Below, piece by piece: positions 1 through 8,299 of a DNA stretch of 64,000 nt; positions within the stretch are counted from its first letter, which is position 1, and each line of letters begins with the position of its first letter. Under the pieces are notes generated by a model. It saw nothing but the letters and a program-made list of their open reading frames with translations, had not been told where the DNA came from and searched no databases. The translations under genes were made by a program, and so were the position numbers. Origin of the DNA: Pseudobdellovibrionaceae bacterium. GTDB taxonomy: Bacteria; Bdellovibrionota; Bdellovibrionia; Bdellovibrionales; UBA1609. The DNA lies in the NCBI GenBank assembly GCA_023954155.1, contig JAMLIO010000009.1, positions 1-64,000 of the forward strand. Reading direction: 5' to 3'.

Positions 1-2
1 CA

Positions 3-62
3 AAAAACCAAGACCAAAACCGCCGCGTGGTTATCGTTGTGTCTGACACTCACCCCATGTAA
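3..62 (+). CDS. C-terminal end of a probable OmpA/MotB-family protein (partial)
   Basis: Only the last 19 codons are inside the window, reading in frame 3 to a TAA at 60-62. The visible tail includes the residues QNRRVVIVVSD. The NRRV-x-I-V pattern is what normally closes an OmpA/MotB peptidoglycan-binding domain, where the two arginines follow the last helix and the hydrophobic stretch is the final beta strand. That family membership is inferred from this short motif alone. The other two frames close early or show no recognisable motif. If right, the product would be an envelope protein that binds peptidoglycan, possibly a flagellar stator component. The upstream sequence is needed to decide. 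Confidence 0.4.
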   Translation, partial: KNQDQNRRVVIVVSDTHPM

Positions 63-373
63 CGCTAAGTTGTGCCTTCTTGCCAGAGGGCTATATGTAG
101 CTCTCTCCTACATAAATTCAGACGTAAACCTTAATTAAATCACCACCTACATCTCGATACTGCCCTTGTTCCACCCCCTTACAAAAAGACCTCTGCGCCC
201 TCCCTTTGGGCGTGAATGTCTTTGGGGATTTTTATTATATATGGTCAAAATGCGAGTTCGGCTTGGCGTGATTTTGCAAACGCAAAATCATGCCAAACGT
301 CACTGTCTGAGCATTTTGAGTATATATAAAGATAAAGAGACAAGAAATGAAACCCGACCTACTCCAGGCCTTA
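63..373. other. Structured non-coding region between two convergent genes
   Basis: No convincing gene is present. A small hairpin lies at 94-114 (arms TATGTAG / CTACATA). A second short GC-rich hairpin is at 195-212 (CGCCC / GGGCG). A large nested inverted repeat at 231-331 is listed separately. Both flanking genes end here, so the region may hold their transcription ends, though no textbook T-tailed terminator stands out. The 88-codon open frame at 166-432 runs antisense into cysE, has no ribosome binding site, and is not regarded as a gene. Confidence 0.5.
231..331. repeat. Nested inverted repeat (hairpin inside a hairpin)
   Basis: The inner hairpin has arms at 263-277 and 282-296: 15 pairs including one G-T wobble, closed by the four-base loop AAAC. 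It is enclosed by a second stem with TCAAAATGC at 245-253 and GCATTTTGA at 311-319, continued outward after a two-base mismatch by an AT-rich ATATATA-type stem. The general plan (AT-rich outer palindrome around a strong inner hairpin) recalls the two larger elements near 55.7 and 56.6 kb, but the sequence is not the same. It lies between the ends of convergent genes and could protect or end transcripts from both sides. Function is not known. Confidence 0.6.
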
Positions 374-871
374 CTAGCGGATTCTTTGGGCGGGGATGCC
401 GACGTAGGTGCCTTCTGCGATGCAGTCTTTGACGACGACAGAGTTTGCGCCGATTTTTACGTCTGAGCCGACTTGGATAGGGCCCAGAACTTTTGCTCCA
501 GCACCGATAAGGACATTATTAGCCAACATCGGGTGGCGCCTTCCACCATTTGTGGATGTGCCACCAAGGGTAACTCCGTGATAGATTTTGCAGTCGTTGC
601 CGATGACGGCGGTTTCACCAATCACTACTCCTGCGCCGTGGTCGATCACAAATCTTCTTCCAATTTTGGCTCCTGGATGAATTTCAATTAAAGTCAGCCA
701 TCTTGAAATTTCAGCAATCAAGCGTGCAATAAAATACAAACGGTATGTATAGAAAAAGTGGGCGATTCTATGACAAAAGATCGCTCGTGGGCCTGGATAC
801 AGCAAGGCGATTTCAAACAAGCTTTTGGCACTTGGATCAAATTTTCTATAGGCTTTTAAAAAATCTAACAT
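374..871 (-). CDS. cysE: Serine O-acetyltransferase
   Basis: Transfers acetyl from acetyl-CoA to L-serine, giving O-acetylserine, the carbon skeleton for cysteine synthesis in the cytoplasm. The 165-residue product is the short EpsC/CysE form: a brief helical N-terminal part (about 1-60) and then a left-handed beta-helix of hexapeptide repeats (about 63-160). Visible family motifs are EIHPGAKIG (63-71), [12 protein letters not shown] (76-87) with the catalytic-position His78, GVTLGGT and RRHP (111-114). The acidic partner is Glu63, which is common in short bacterial homologues. Twelve bases separate it from the TPR gene upstream, so it probably shares a transcript with purH and that gene. Enterobacterial CysE is about 270 residues with a longer N-terminal helical domain, absent here. 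Confidence 0.92.
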   Translation of the reverse strand: MLDFLKAYRKFDPSAKSLFEIALLYPGPRAIFCHRIAHFFYTYRLYFIARLIAEISRWLTLIEIHPGAKIGRRFVIDHGAGVVIGETAVIGNDCKIYHGVTLGGTSTNGGRRHPMLANNVLIGAGAKVLGPIQVGSDVKIGANSVVVKDCIAEGTYVGIPAQRIR

Positions 872-882
872 AATGATTAGAA

Positions 883-2610
883 CTACATGATCTTTAACTG
901 TAGTTCAATCAAAGGTTTATAGGATGGTGCGATTAGCAGACCACTTTGCACCCACTGTTGGGCTTCTGTAGTTTTACGCTGCGAAAGTAAGGATTTGGCA
1001 ATTCCCGAATAGGCACCCACTTCAAAAGGATCCCGTTCGTTGACCTGTCTCCAATACTTTAAAGAGCAATTCAAATCCCCTTTCTCTTCACAAAAATGAG
1101 CTTGCAGAATCAAAGGCAAATTATGTAAGGACTTAGCGTCTGAGCTTAATGCTCGTCCAATCAGTAGACTCTTTTGATACTGTTCACCCATTTGACTTAA
1201 GACCACAGCTTGCGCTCCATAAACCAAGGGCTCAGTAGAAAACTTCTCTGCGGCCTTCTTAATAGGAGCCTCAACAATATCTCCCATAAAACCTATTCTT
1301 TGATAACAAAGCGATGAATACAGTAAGGTGTTCATCTTATCTTTAGGAAGTTCACGAAAAACTTGCGCACAATAGGCCTCTAAGTTTTTAGAGTCATAGA
1401 CATATTCGTAGGCACTTCTACGGATTTGCGAATAACCGTAAGGATCTCGTTCAATGAAAGCTTCAATTCTTGCTGGAACTGTCTTTTTTAAATCAGGAAT
1501 CTTTAAGGCCAGCCAAATACTAATAATACTCAACTGGTCCTTACGATCCGAATTGGTCAACATATAGTTTTCTAAAAGTTGCTGAGCTCTTAACAGCAAC
1601 AAAGAGTCTGAGTTGATCTGCCACTGCTCAATCAAAGATAAGGCCATAAATAAAGGAATATGCCCCTCATAGTAACCTCTCACATAGGCTCCAAAAAAAT
1701 AGTCCCAAGCCTCTTGAAACTTTTTTTGTGCTAAATACAAATGTCCAAGGTTCACCCACGCTGCTAAAAAGTTAGGATTTTTACGAATGCTTTGAACAAA
1801 AAAACTTTCTGCCATTTGGTAGTTCTGATCAATCAGAAAGCTTAACCCCTGAACCGTCAACCATTCTGGTGAACTTTGAATGTCTGTCGGAGCCTGACTT
1901 AACAGGTCTCTGGCATATACTGTCTGACGCTCTTGATTCAATACAAGGGCTGCCATTTGAATAAAAAATCCTGGAGCCTGTTCTGAGGCCGTACCACTTT
2001 TTACTACATTCTGAAAATGCACATAGGCTTCGCTCAAATCTCCTTTTAAAAAGCCAGCATGTCCCTTTGCTAAACTCTCTGCCACATTGATCTCTGGAGA
2101 CCGTCTTTCCATGATCATCATGTAGGCGTAGTAAGTTCCCACGGCCAAGCTAATGAACGCCAGCATAGACATTACAAATTTAGGGAAATTAAAACTGTTG
2201 GCACGCGCATTAGGATGTACTGGCCTTCTAGCGGGTGGAGTTTTAAAATTAAGAGGAGCAATATCAGGATTGGGATTGGTTTTATCAATGGCATTCAGGG
2301 CTGACAGCTCTTCGGTGTCATCCATTAAGTTCGTACTCGTCAGTTGATCTGTCGCATCCTGAGTATTAGAAGACATCGTCTTAGTGATTTCACCAGCTGA
2401 AGCCGCATTAGCTTTGAGAAGCTCATTGCGAAAAAGTTCAATGTCTCTGACAAAGGCCCAATTTCCAAAAGCCGCAGCAATTTCATCAATAGCAACCACT
2501 TGTCTTTGCTTGATCTGTTCAAAGACTTCGTTTTGCGAGTAAGGTCCCGTGATATATGTCGATGATTTTACAATCCATACTTTTTCATCTGGCCCAAAAG
2601 AAGGATTCAC
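883..2610 (-). CDS. Membrane-anchored GYF-like / TPR-repeat protein
   Basis: 575 residues. Residues about 10-62 resemble a GYF_2 domain: [19 protein letters not shown] is followed by the aromatic [10 protein letters not shown], the usual pattern for this small peptide-binding fold. A low-complexity linker (about 65-143) and one membrane span (about 145-165) follow. The remainder (about 175-575) is helical and reads as tetratricopeptide repeats, for example [25 protein letters not shown]. The predicted arrangement is a cytoplasmic GYF head with a periplasmic TPR solenoid, typical of a scaffold for envelope complexes; the partner is unknown. The GTG start is preceded by AGGAGAG, and the gene follows purH by nine bases. 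Similar GYF/TPR proteins are frequent in Bdellovibrio-like and myxobacterial genomes, but I do not recognise a named one. Confidence 0.7.
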   Translation of the reverse strand: MNPSFGPDEKVWIVKSSTYITGPYSQNEVFEQIKQRQVVAIDEIAAAFGNWAFVRDIELFRNELLKANAASAGEITKTMSSNTQDATDQLTSTNLMDDTEELSALNAIDKTNPNPDIAPLNFKTPPARRPVHPNARANSFNFPKFVMSMLAFISLAVGTYYAYMMIMERRSPEINVAESLAKGHAGFLKGDLSEAYVHFQNVVKSGTASEQAPGFFIQMAALVLNQERQTVYARDLLSQAPTDIQSSPEWLTVQGLSFLIDQNYQMAESFFVQSIRKNPNFLAAWVNLGHLYLAQKKFQEAWDYFFGAYVRGYYEGHIPLFMALSLIEQWQINSDSLLLLRAQQLLENYMLTNSDRKDQLSIISIWLALKIPDLKKTVPARIEAFIERDPYGYSQIRRSAYEYVYDSKNLEAYCAQVFRELPKDKMNTLLYSSLCYQRIGFMGDIVEAPIKKAAEKFSTEPLVYGAQAVVLSQMGEQYQKSLLIGRALSSDAKSLHNLPLILQAHFCEEKGDLNCSLKYWRQVNERDPFEVGAYSGIAKSLLSQRKTTEAQQWVQSGLLIAPSYKPLIELQLKIM

Positions 2611-2619
2611 AATTCTCTC

Positions 2620-4140
2620 CTAGTGTTTAAAATGTCTCACTCCTGTAAAGATCATATTAACACTTAATTCCCTCGCTTTGGAAATAACTTCTGCATCTTT
2701 TATGGACCCTCCAGGCTGAATAATCCACTTCACATTATTCTGTGCCGCCAATTCTATCGAGTCACTGAACGGGAAAAACGCATCACTAGCTAAAACCAAG
2801 TCCTTTGCCTCAGGATGAAATTTTTTAGCTCTCATAAAAGCCTGTTCCATAGCATCAATGCGACTGACCTGTCCCATACCTAAGCCCACCGTCTTGGTGC
2901 CAGAACAAACGGCAATCGCATTGCTCTTTAAATGAGCACACACTCTCCATGCAAATTTTAAGCTGTCTAAAATTGCAACTGAAGGAGTTTCTCCATGCAC
3001 CACCCAAGTTTTTTCATCTACACCTACTAGATCAGGAGTTTGCACCAAGAGTCCTCCCATTACCGATCTGGACATTGGTCGTGTTTTTTTAAACTCCATC
3101 ATTTCAGGCCACTCTAAAAGACGTAAATTTTTTTTCTTCGCAAAGACCTTTTGTGCCTCATCACTAAATTGAGGCGCAACAATACACTCAACAAAAATAC
3201 CAGCCAGCAGTTCTGCTTGGTCTTTGTCTACAGTTTGGTTTAAGGCAATGATTCCACCAAAAACACTCATAGGGTCCGCAGCTAGTGATTCTTGCAAGGC
3301 TTGGGTCAAATCCTCACTTTGGCTCACTCCACAAGGATTGGTGTGCTTTAAGCTCACTACTGTGGGCTTTTCAAATTCTTTCAGAGCATCAATAGCCGAC
3401 TGAAGATCTAAAATATTATTATAAGAAAGTTCTTTACCCTGAAGAACACGAGCATTGTGCAGGCCCTTAATATCTGTTTTGTACCAACTGGCCTTTTGGC
3501 TAGGGTTCTCTCCATACCGAAGCTCAGACACTTTATGAGCCCCAAGAGCCCATTCTTGATCCGCAAAAAAATCAGTGCCTTCACTCAACCAAGCCGCAAT
3601 CTGACTGTCGTAATAGGACGTATGTTTAAAAACTTTGGCCGCTAAATACTTTCTTTGTTCTAAAGTGGTTTCAGTTTTTAATAATTCGTAATCCGCAGGA
3701 TCACACATCACATTGATGCGATCAAAGGACTTGGCCGCAGCTCTTAAAAAAGACGGTCCACCTACATCCACAAGCTCGATCTGTTCATGAAAGGCTAAGC
3801 CTTTAGCAATCCCCGCCTCAAAGTCATATAAGTTTCCCACAACAATATCAAAAACGCTTACGCCAAACTCTTTTAATGTCTGCGCGTCCCCTTCGTGGTC
3901 TTTTCTGGCAAGAAGTCCCATGTGAATATTGGGATGCAAAGTCTTAACCCTGCCGTCCATCACTTCAGGAAATTGCGTAAGTGCACTGACGTCTTTCACC
4001 TCAACGCCCAACTCTCGAAGGGCTTTGGCTGTTCCACCCGTGCTGTAAACTTCATCTTGATGTGTGTTAAAAATCTCAGCTAACTGTTCTAAACCTGATT
4101 TGTTATAAAGACTGACTAAAACTTTGCGTCTCTTGGCCAT
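2620..4140 (-). CDS. purH: Bifunctional AICAR transformylase / IMP cyclohydrolase
   Basis: Catalyses the last two steps of de novo purine synthesis: formylation of AICAR with 10-formyl-THF, then ring closure to IMP. The 506-residue length is normal for PurH. The N-terminal MGS-like cyclohydrolase domain (about 1-130) shows STGGTAKAL and VDVGGPSFLRAAAK. The transformylase domain shows RYGENPSQKA and SLKHTNPCGVS, the latter carrying the catalytic Lys-His pair. Late motifs SDAFFPFSD, QPGGSIKD and the C-terminal FTGVRHFKH are also present. It starts 56 bases after mlaD ends and may have its own promoter or be read from the mla transcript. It is followed closely by the GYF/TPR gene and cysE. Confidence 0.97.
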   Translation of the reverse strand: MAKRRKVLVSLYNKSGLEQLAEIFNTHQDEVYSTGGTAKALRELGVEVKDVSALTQFPEVMDGRVKTLHPNIHMGLLARKDHEGDAQTLKEFGVSVFDIVVGNLYDFEAGIAKGLAFHEQIELVDVGGPSFLRAAAKSFDRINVMCDPADYELLKTETTLEQRKYLAAKVFKHTSYYDSQIAAWLSEGTDFFADQEWALGAHKVSELRYGENPSQKASWYKTDIKGLHNARVLQGKELSYNNILDLQSAIDALKEFEKPTVVSLKHTNPCGVSQSEDLTQALQESLAADPMSVFGGIIALNQTVDKDQAELLAGIFVECIVAPQFSDEAQKVFAKKKNLRLLEWPEMMEFKKTRPMSRSVMGGLLVQTPDLVGVDEKTWVVHGETPSVAILDSLKFAWRVCAHLKSNAIAVCSGTKTVGLGMGQVSRIDAMEQAFMRAKKFHPEAKDLVLASDAFFPFSDSIELAAQNNVKWIIQPGGSIKDAEVISKARELSVNMIFTGVRHFKH

Positions 4141-4196
4141 ATTGCACCCCTATACGGCTCAGCATCGTTGAAACAAAAAGATCACTGGGTCTTTGC

Positions 4197-5597
4197 TTAC
4201 CTTAGGAACTGTGCCGCAAAAATATTGATATCATCATTGGTTAAATAAATCCCACCACCAAAGAAAGGATTAAACTCACGTCCCTCTCTTTCTAAGATAG
4301 AATCACCACCACCGACTAAATAAATTCCTTTAAAGATATCCCAACGAGCAAAGGCTCTTAAATTGGGGTCATCAAAATCAAACATTTCCAAAGAAAGTTT
4401 TAATGAATTGTTAAAAAGACTGTAATCAAACCCAAAACCACCCGAGGACTGGATCAATCCCCCTCTAAGGGTAAAGTTATAAAAGTTCTTTGCAAACAAA
4501 GCCGTAATTTTAATTTTATTATCATAATTCACAACTTCTCTGACTGTGGCATCCGTAGACACTGGCGGAGCCCCCGTTGTTGTTGTGGTCTCTACAGTTT
4601 TAGATTTAATGCTTCCATACGGATCTTGAACAATCCCCAAATAATAATAGCGATCTAAACCTGGCTGAATCTTTAAACCAAAATAGGTCTGCATCTCTCC
4701 AGCTTCAGCCATATACTCTGTTTTAAAGTCAAATGTGGTTTCTAGATTTAAAGCCCCACCCAGTACACGGTTTAAGTTGCCAATGGCTTTGTTGATCCCT
4801 TCCACAGTCTCTTCATCGTTTAAGAGTTTACCTATGGTTCCCTCACCCTCATTGATTTTTGTGGTGACCTCTTCGATGTTAGCTAAAGAACGATCCAGTT
4901 TTTCCATACCACCTGTGACATTGCCCCAAGCTTTTTGGAATTCTTCTCTGCCATTTTCACCAAAAGCAATCTTAAGAGTGTCTGTGACTTCTTCGATGCT
5001 ATCAATAATGCGGTTAATACTTTCTTTGTTTTCAGAAGATACAGACGCTAGGTCTGCTGTCAGTTTTTCAAGGTTAGATACAATTCTTCCAATAGGAGTC
5101 TCGTCGGTCCCTTCTACTGTGGCTTGTTTAAGAGCAGCAGCCACTTCTTGCAAGGCTGAAGACACTTTGCCCACTTCGTTCATCACAGTGTCTAAAGACC
5201 CTGCCATTTGCACGTTTTTAATCATGGCTCCATTTTCTAAAAGAGGATCGTTGAGGTCCCCCCCGTATATGGCCACAAACTTATCACCCAAAATACCATT
5301 GGATTTGATTTCAATCACAGCACTCTCGGTAAGGCCCAAATCGCTCTGCACTAAAATATCAATCTGTGCTCTGCCATTGACTAAACGAATATCGTTGATG
5401 ATACCGACCTTAACACCAGCGACCTTCACTGCTGTATTTTTAATCAAACCACCAGCGTCTTCTAGCATAAACGAGAAGCCTTGGGTGGAGCCTAATACAG
5501 TGGGACTTTTTGAGAGCTTCACACTCAAATACAAAACAAAAGAAAGCGATACCAAAACAAAAAGACCGACCTTGAGTTCTGGAGTATTCAGTCTCAT
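4197..5597 (-). CDS. mlaD: MCE/MlaD-family lipid-binding subunit with long C-terminal extension
   Basis: Periplasmic substrate-binding part of a Mla-type ABC system that moves phospholipids between inner and outer membrane. It has an N-terminal anchor (about 10-28), one MCE domain (about 38-115, with AGGLIKNTAVKVAGVKVG) and then a long heptad-rich helical region (about 125-270) typical of MCE proteins that form tubes. The rest (about 280-466) is unlike E. coli MlaD, which is only about 180 residues: it alternates polar and hydrophobic residues in short strands and ends in a motif resembling an outer-membrane strand (INIFAAQFLR). That part may reach or sit in the outer membrane; this is inference. 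The start codon overlaps the end of mlaF by four bases, so translation is coupled. Confidence 0.85.
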   Translation of the reverse strand: MRLNTPELKVGLFVLVSLSFVLYLSVKLSKSPTVLGSTQGFSFMLEDAGGLIKNTAVKVAGVKVGIINDIRLVNGRAQIDILVQSDLGLTESAVIEIKSNGILGDKFVAIYGGDLNDPLLENGAMIKNVQMAGSLDTVMNEVGKVSSALQEVAAALKQATVEGTDETPIGRIVSNLEKLTADLASVSSENKESINRIIDSIEEVTDTLKIAFGENGREEFQKAWGNVTGGMEKLDRSLANIEEVTTKINEGEGTIGKLLNDEETVEGINKAIGNLNRVLGGALNLETTFDFKTEYMAEAGEMQTYFGLKIQPGLDRYYYLGIVQDPYGSIKSKTVETTTTTGAPPVSTDATVREVVNYDNKIKITALFAKNFYNFTLRGGLIQSSGGFGFDYSLFNNSLKLSLEMFDFDDPNLRAFARWDIFKGIYLVGGGDSILEREGREFNPFFGGGIYLTNDDINIFAAQFLR

Positions 5598-6385
5598 TTC
5601 TTAACCCCTTTAGACACAAATCGACTGACCAAAGGATGATCAGTACTTAAAAATTCAGCAGGTGTCCCTCTCATAATCACTTTGCCCTCGTGCAGCATTA
5701 TGATTATATCTCCAATTCTAAACGCAGCGTGCAAGTCATGAGAAATCACCACTGTAGTCGCATCCTCAATTCCTTCATGGGTGTTTTTAATCAAATCATC
5801 CACCATTTCAGTTAAAACAGGGTCCAATCCCGTTGTGGGCTCATCATACAAAAGAATTTTAGGGTCCAAAGCAATGGCTCGGGCTAACCCCACTCTTTTC
5901 CTCATCCCACCACTTAATTCTGCAGGAAGTTTGGCATAATGTTTAGGGTCTAGACCACACATTTCTAACTTTTTTCGTGCAATCTGTTCTCTTTGTAAAA
6001 GGCTGAGTTCCCTACGATGCTCTTTTAAGGGGAAACAGGCATTTTCAAGGGCCGTCATATCATCAAAAAGGGCCGCGTATTGAAACATCACTCCAAAGTT
6101 TTTCAGAAATTCGGCCGACTGCTTAGGCGTCATCGCATTTAAATCTTGTCCTAACACTTCAATAGAGCCTGATGTAGGTTTTAGCAGTCCTAAAATGTGC
6201 TTTAAAAGCACGCTTTTTCCCGTACCACTAAACCCAATGATCATTGTGATTTTACCACGAGGAATATCTATATCCATCCCATTCAGGATATACTCACCGT
6301 CTTCACTAAAGCGTTTTTTCAAATCACGAATTTTAATCGCAATGTTATCATTATAAGGGGCTACATCTACGTTTTCTGTACTCAT
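5594..6385 (-). CDS. mlaF: Mla-type ABC transporter ATP-binding protein
   Basis: Cytoplasmic ATPase that powers the MlaE/MlaD lipid transporter. All ABC motifs are visible in 263 residues: Walker A GFSGTGKS (51-58), Q-loop FQYAALFDDMT (101-111), signature LSGGM (157-161), Walker B ILLYDE (177-182) with DEPTTGLDP, and the switch His in VISHDLHAA. The LSGGMRKRVGLARA sequence and FQYAALFDDMTALEN stretch are characteristic of MlaF rather than generic importers. The gene sits 11 bases after mlaE and overlaps mlaD by four, as in compact mla operons. Confidence 0.95.
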   Translation of the reverse strand: MSTENVDVAPYNDNIAIKIRDLKKRFSEDGEYILNGMDIDIPRGKITMIIGFSGTGKSVLLKHILGLLKPTSGSIEVLGQDLNAMTPKQSAEFLKNFGVMFQYAALFDDMTALENACFPLKEHRRELSLLQREQIARKKLEMCGLDPKHYAKLPAELSGGMRKRVGLARAIALDPKILLYDEPTTGLDPVLTEMVDDLIKNTHEGIEDATTVVISHDLHAAFRIGDIIIMLHEGKVIMRGTPAEFLSTDHPLVSRFVSKGVKK

Positions 6386-6396
6386 CTTTGCCCCAC

Positions 6397-7164
6397 CTAT
6401 TCCACAAAATGAAAATATAAACGAATGAAATTTGTTAAAACATAACTGGCGATAATGATGGTCACCATACTGACAACCACACCACGATTGGTGGCCTCAC
6501 CCACTCCTCTTGCTCCACCTTTTGTATAAAAGCCTCTGTGTGTACAAATCAAAGAAAAAATGAGTCCAAAGATAGCGGCCTTAAACATCCCTTGATACAC
6601 ATCACTAGGTTTAATCCATGATTGGATCTTATCAATAAATAGAGCCCCATCGACTTCTAAAACATACACGGATAAACCGTATGAGCCTAACATGGCGATA
6701 AAATCAAAAAATCCACACAAAAGAGGCAGCACCACAATCGAAGCTAAAATTCTTGGCATCACCAAGTATTGAATGGGGTCCACTCCCATAACTCTCAGAG
6801 CATCTATTTGTTCAGAGACACGCATGGTCCCAAGTTGTGCTGCCATTGCTCCACCTGCTCTTGCTGAAACCAGAAGCCCTGTCAGCACAGGACCCAACTC
6901 TCTAAAAATACCAAGAGCCACAGTAGGTCCCACCAAGTCAGACATGCCCACCATGCTAAAACCCAACCAAATTTGGAGTGATAAGGCCATGCCCGTGAAC
7001 ATCCCCGTTAAAAAGATGATACTCACTGATCCTGTTCCCACAAAATCCATGTGCTTAAAAAACTCTTCCACTCTGTAAGGTCGGGCAGGGATGGTTTTGA
7101 ATGCAGAACCCGCAAAGATAAAGAAATGACCTAAGCCATACAAAAAGGCCTCAATCTTTAACAA
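6397..7164 (-). CDS. mlaE: Mla-type ABC transporter permease
   Basis: Inner-membrane permease of the phospholipid transport system. At 255 residues with five or six hydrophobic segments it fits the MlaE/YrbE family. Family signatures include FRELGPVLTGLLVSARAGGAMAAQLG, MRVSEQIDALRVMGVDP and the closing GVGEATNRGVVVSM. Its start lies inside the end of alr (14-base overlap in another frame), so its translation is probably coupled to alr. The minus-strand order alr, mlaE, mlaF, mlaD places lipid transport next to cell-wall precursor synthesis. No mlaB or mlaC homologue is visible nearby, so a soluble shuttle, if used, is encoded elsewhere. Confidence 0.95.
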   Translation of the reverse strand: MLKIEAFLYGLGHFFIFAGSAFKTIPARPYRVEEFFKHMDFVGTGSVSIIFLTGMFTGMALSLQIWLGFSMVGMSDLVGPTVALGIFRELGPVLTGLLVSARAGGAMAAQLGTMRVSEQIDALRVMGVDPIQYLVMPRILASIVVLPLLCGFFDFIAMLGSYGLSVYVLEVDGALFIDKIQSWIKPSDVYQGMFKAAIFGLIFSLICTHRGFYTKGGARGVGEATNRGVVVSMVTIIIASYVLTNFIRLYFHFVE

Positions 7165-8299
7165 TTGAATCAGATGACCTATGTACCTCAGCGGTTCCCC
7201 CTAAAATCTCTCTTCTTAGTCGACGGCTCAATCTTACTACAAATTCATAGACAATGACACCACACTTTTCTGCCAAGGACTCTAGACTGATATTTAATCC
7301 CGAAGGGTCTTGGCCCATCACCGTAGCCTCATCTCCGATCTGCACCTCATCTTGAATGTCAGTCACATCTACCATCATATAATCCATACAAATTGCGCCC
7401 ACTGTGGGAACACGATGGCCCTTTAAGATGACATGACTTTGTCCCGTCAGCCTGCGCGAGTACCCATCTGCATACCCCACAGGCAAGGTCGCAATGACAG
7501 AAGGACGCTCTGCCGTCCATAGTCCACTATAAGATACCGTCTGCCCCGCAGGAATATTCCGCAAAGAAATCACAGGGGACGCCAACCTGAGAACGGGTCG
7601 CAAACCAATTTTTTCTGCCTGAATACCCAGCAACCACAGGCCTGGTCGAAGACCAAACTTCATCTTTGCAGGTTCATTTTCCAAAGCCTTTGAACTGGCA
7701 ATATGAGCAAGAGCGTCAGGGAAGGCCTCAGCAATTTCATGAAAGACGGCATACTGCTGGGCACTGCTCGCGCCTTGTTGTGGCCAATTGCTGGCATCTA
7801 AAAAGTGAGTGAACACTCCCTCTAACTTTAACTCTGGGTACTCAAGTAGCTTCTCTTTTACAACACTGACCTGTTCTTTTTGAAACCCTAAACGGCTCAT
7901 CCCTGTATCAAATTCCAAATGAATTTTAGCAGATGTTTTTTTTGATCGCAGAAAATCTCCCAATAATACTAACTGAGCTATAGAAGAAACCACATAGGTC
8001 ACATTTTGTTTAAAGATTTCTGGCAATTCATCTTCAGTAAAATGATTAAAAAGTAAAATGTCGCGATCTATTCCATTTTGTCGCAATTCAATGGCCTCTG
8101 ACAAACGAGCCACCCCAAAATATTGCACACCCATACACTGTAACGCGTGGGCAATGTGTACCGCGCCACCCCCATAAGAGTTTGCCTTCACCATAGGACA
8201 AATAAAAGAACTTTGGGTCTTTGATCTGATCCAATCCATATTGTATTTTAAACTTTCATAACAGATGTAAATGATCGACTCAGCATACTGCATCTTCAT
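7151..8299 (-). CDS. alr: Alanine racemase (PLP-dependent)
   Basis: Interconverts L- and D-alanine, supplying D-alanine for peptidoglycan. In this 382-residue protein the PLP-binding lysine is Lys38 in VKANSYGGG (family consensus VKADAYGHG). The second catalytic base is Tyr257 in VSYSGLW. Other family motifs are HLEFDTGMSRLGF (127-139), LRPGLWLLG, LPVGYADGYSRR and GAICMDYMMVDVTD. It overlaps the upstream GGDEF-like gene by four bases and the downstream mlaE by 14, so it is part of a tightly packed operon. The N-terminus is slightly longer than usual, and an in-frame Met at residue 3 is an alternative start. Confidence 0.95.
   Translation of the reverse strand: MKMQYAESIIYICYESLKYNMDWIRSKTQSSFICPMVKANSYGGGAVHIAHALQCMGVQYFGVARLSEAIELRQNGIDRDILLFNHFTEDELPEIFKQNVTYVVSSIAQLVLLGDFLRSKKTSAKIHLEFDTGMSRLGFQKEQVSVVKEKLLEYPELKLEGVFTHFLDASNWPQQGASSAQQYAVFHEIAEAFPDALAHIASSKALENEPAKMKFGLRPGLWLLGIQAEKIGLRPVLRLASPVISLRNIPAGQTVSYSGLWTAERPSVIATLPVGYADGYSRRLTGQSHVILKGHRVPTVGAICMDYMMVDVTDIQDEVQIGDEATVMGQDPSGLNISLESLAEKCGVIVYEFVVRLSRRLRREILGGTAEVHRSSDSIVKD

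Noticed and set aside
166-432. 88-codon plus-strand frame at the window start
   Set aside because: It runs through the nested inverted repeat and into the 3' end of cysE in antisense, with no binding site and atypical composition.
4735-5604. 289-codon plus-strand frame
   Set aside because: It is antisense to mlaD, a clear MCE-family gene; the composition follows the opposite strand.
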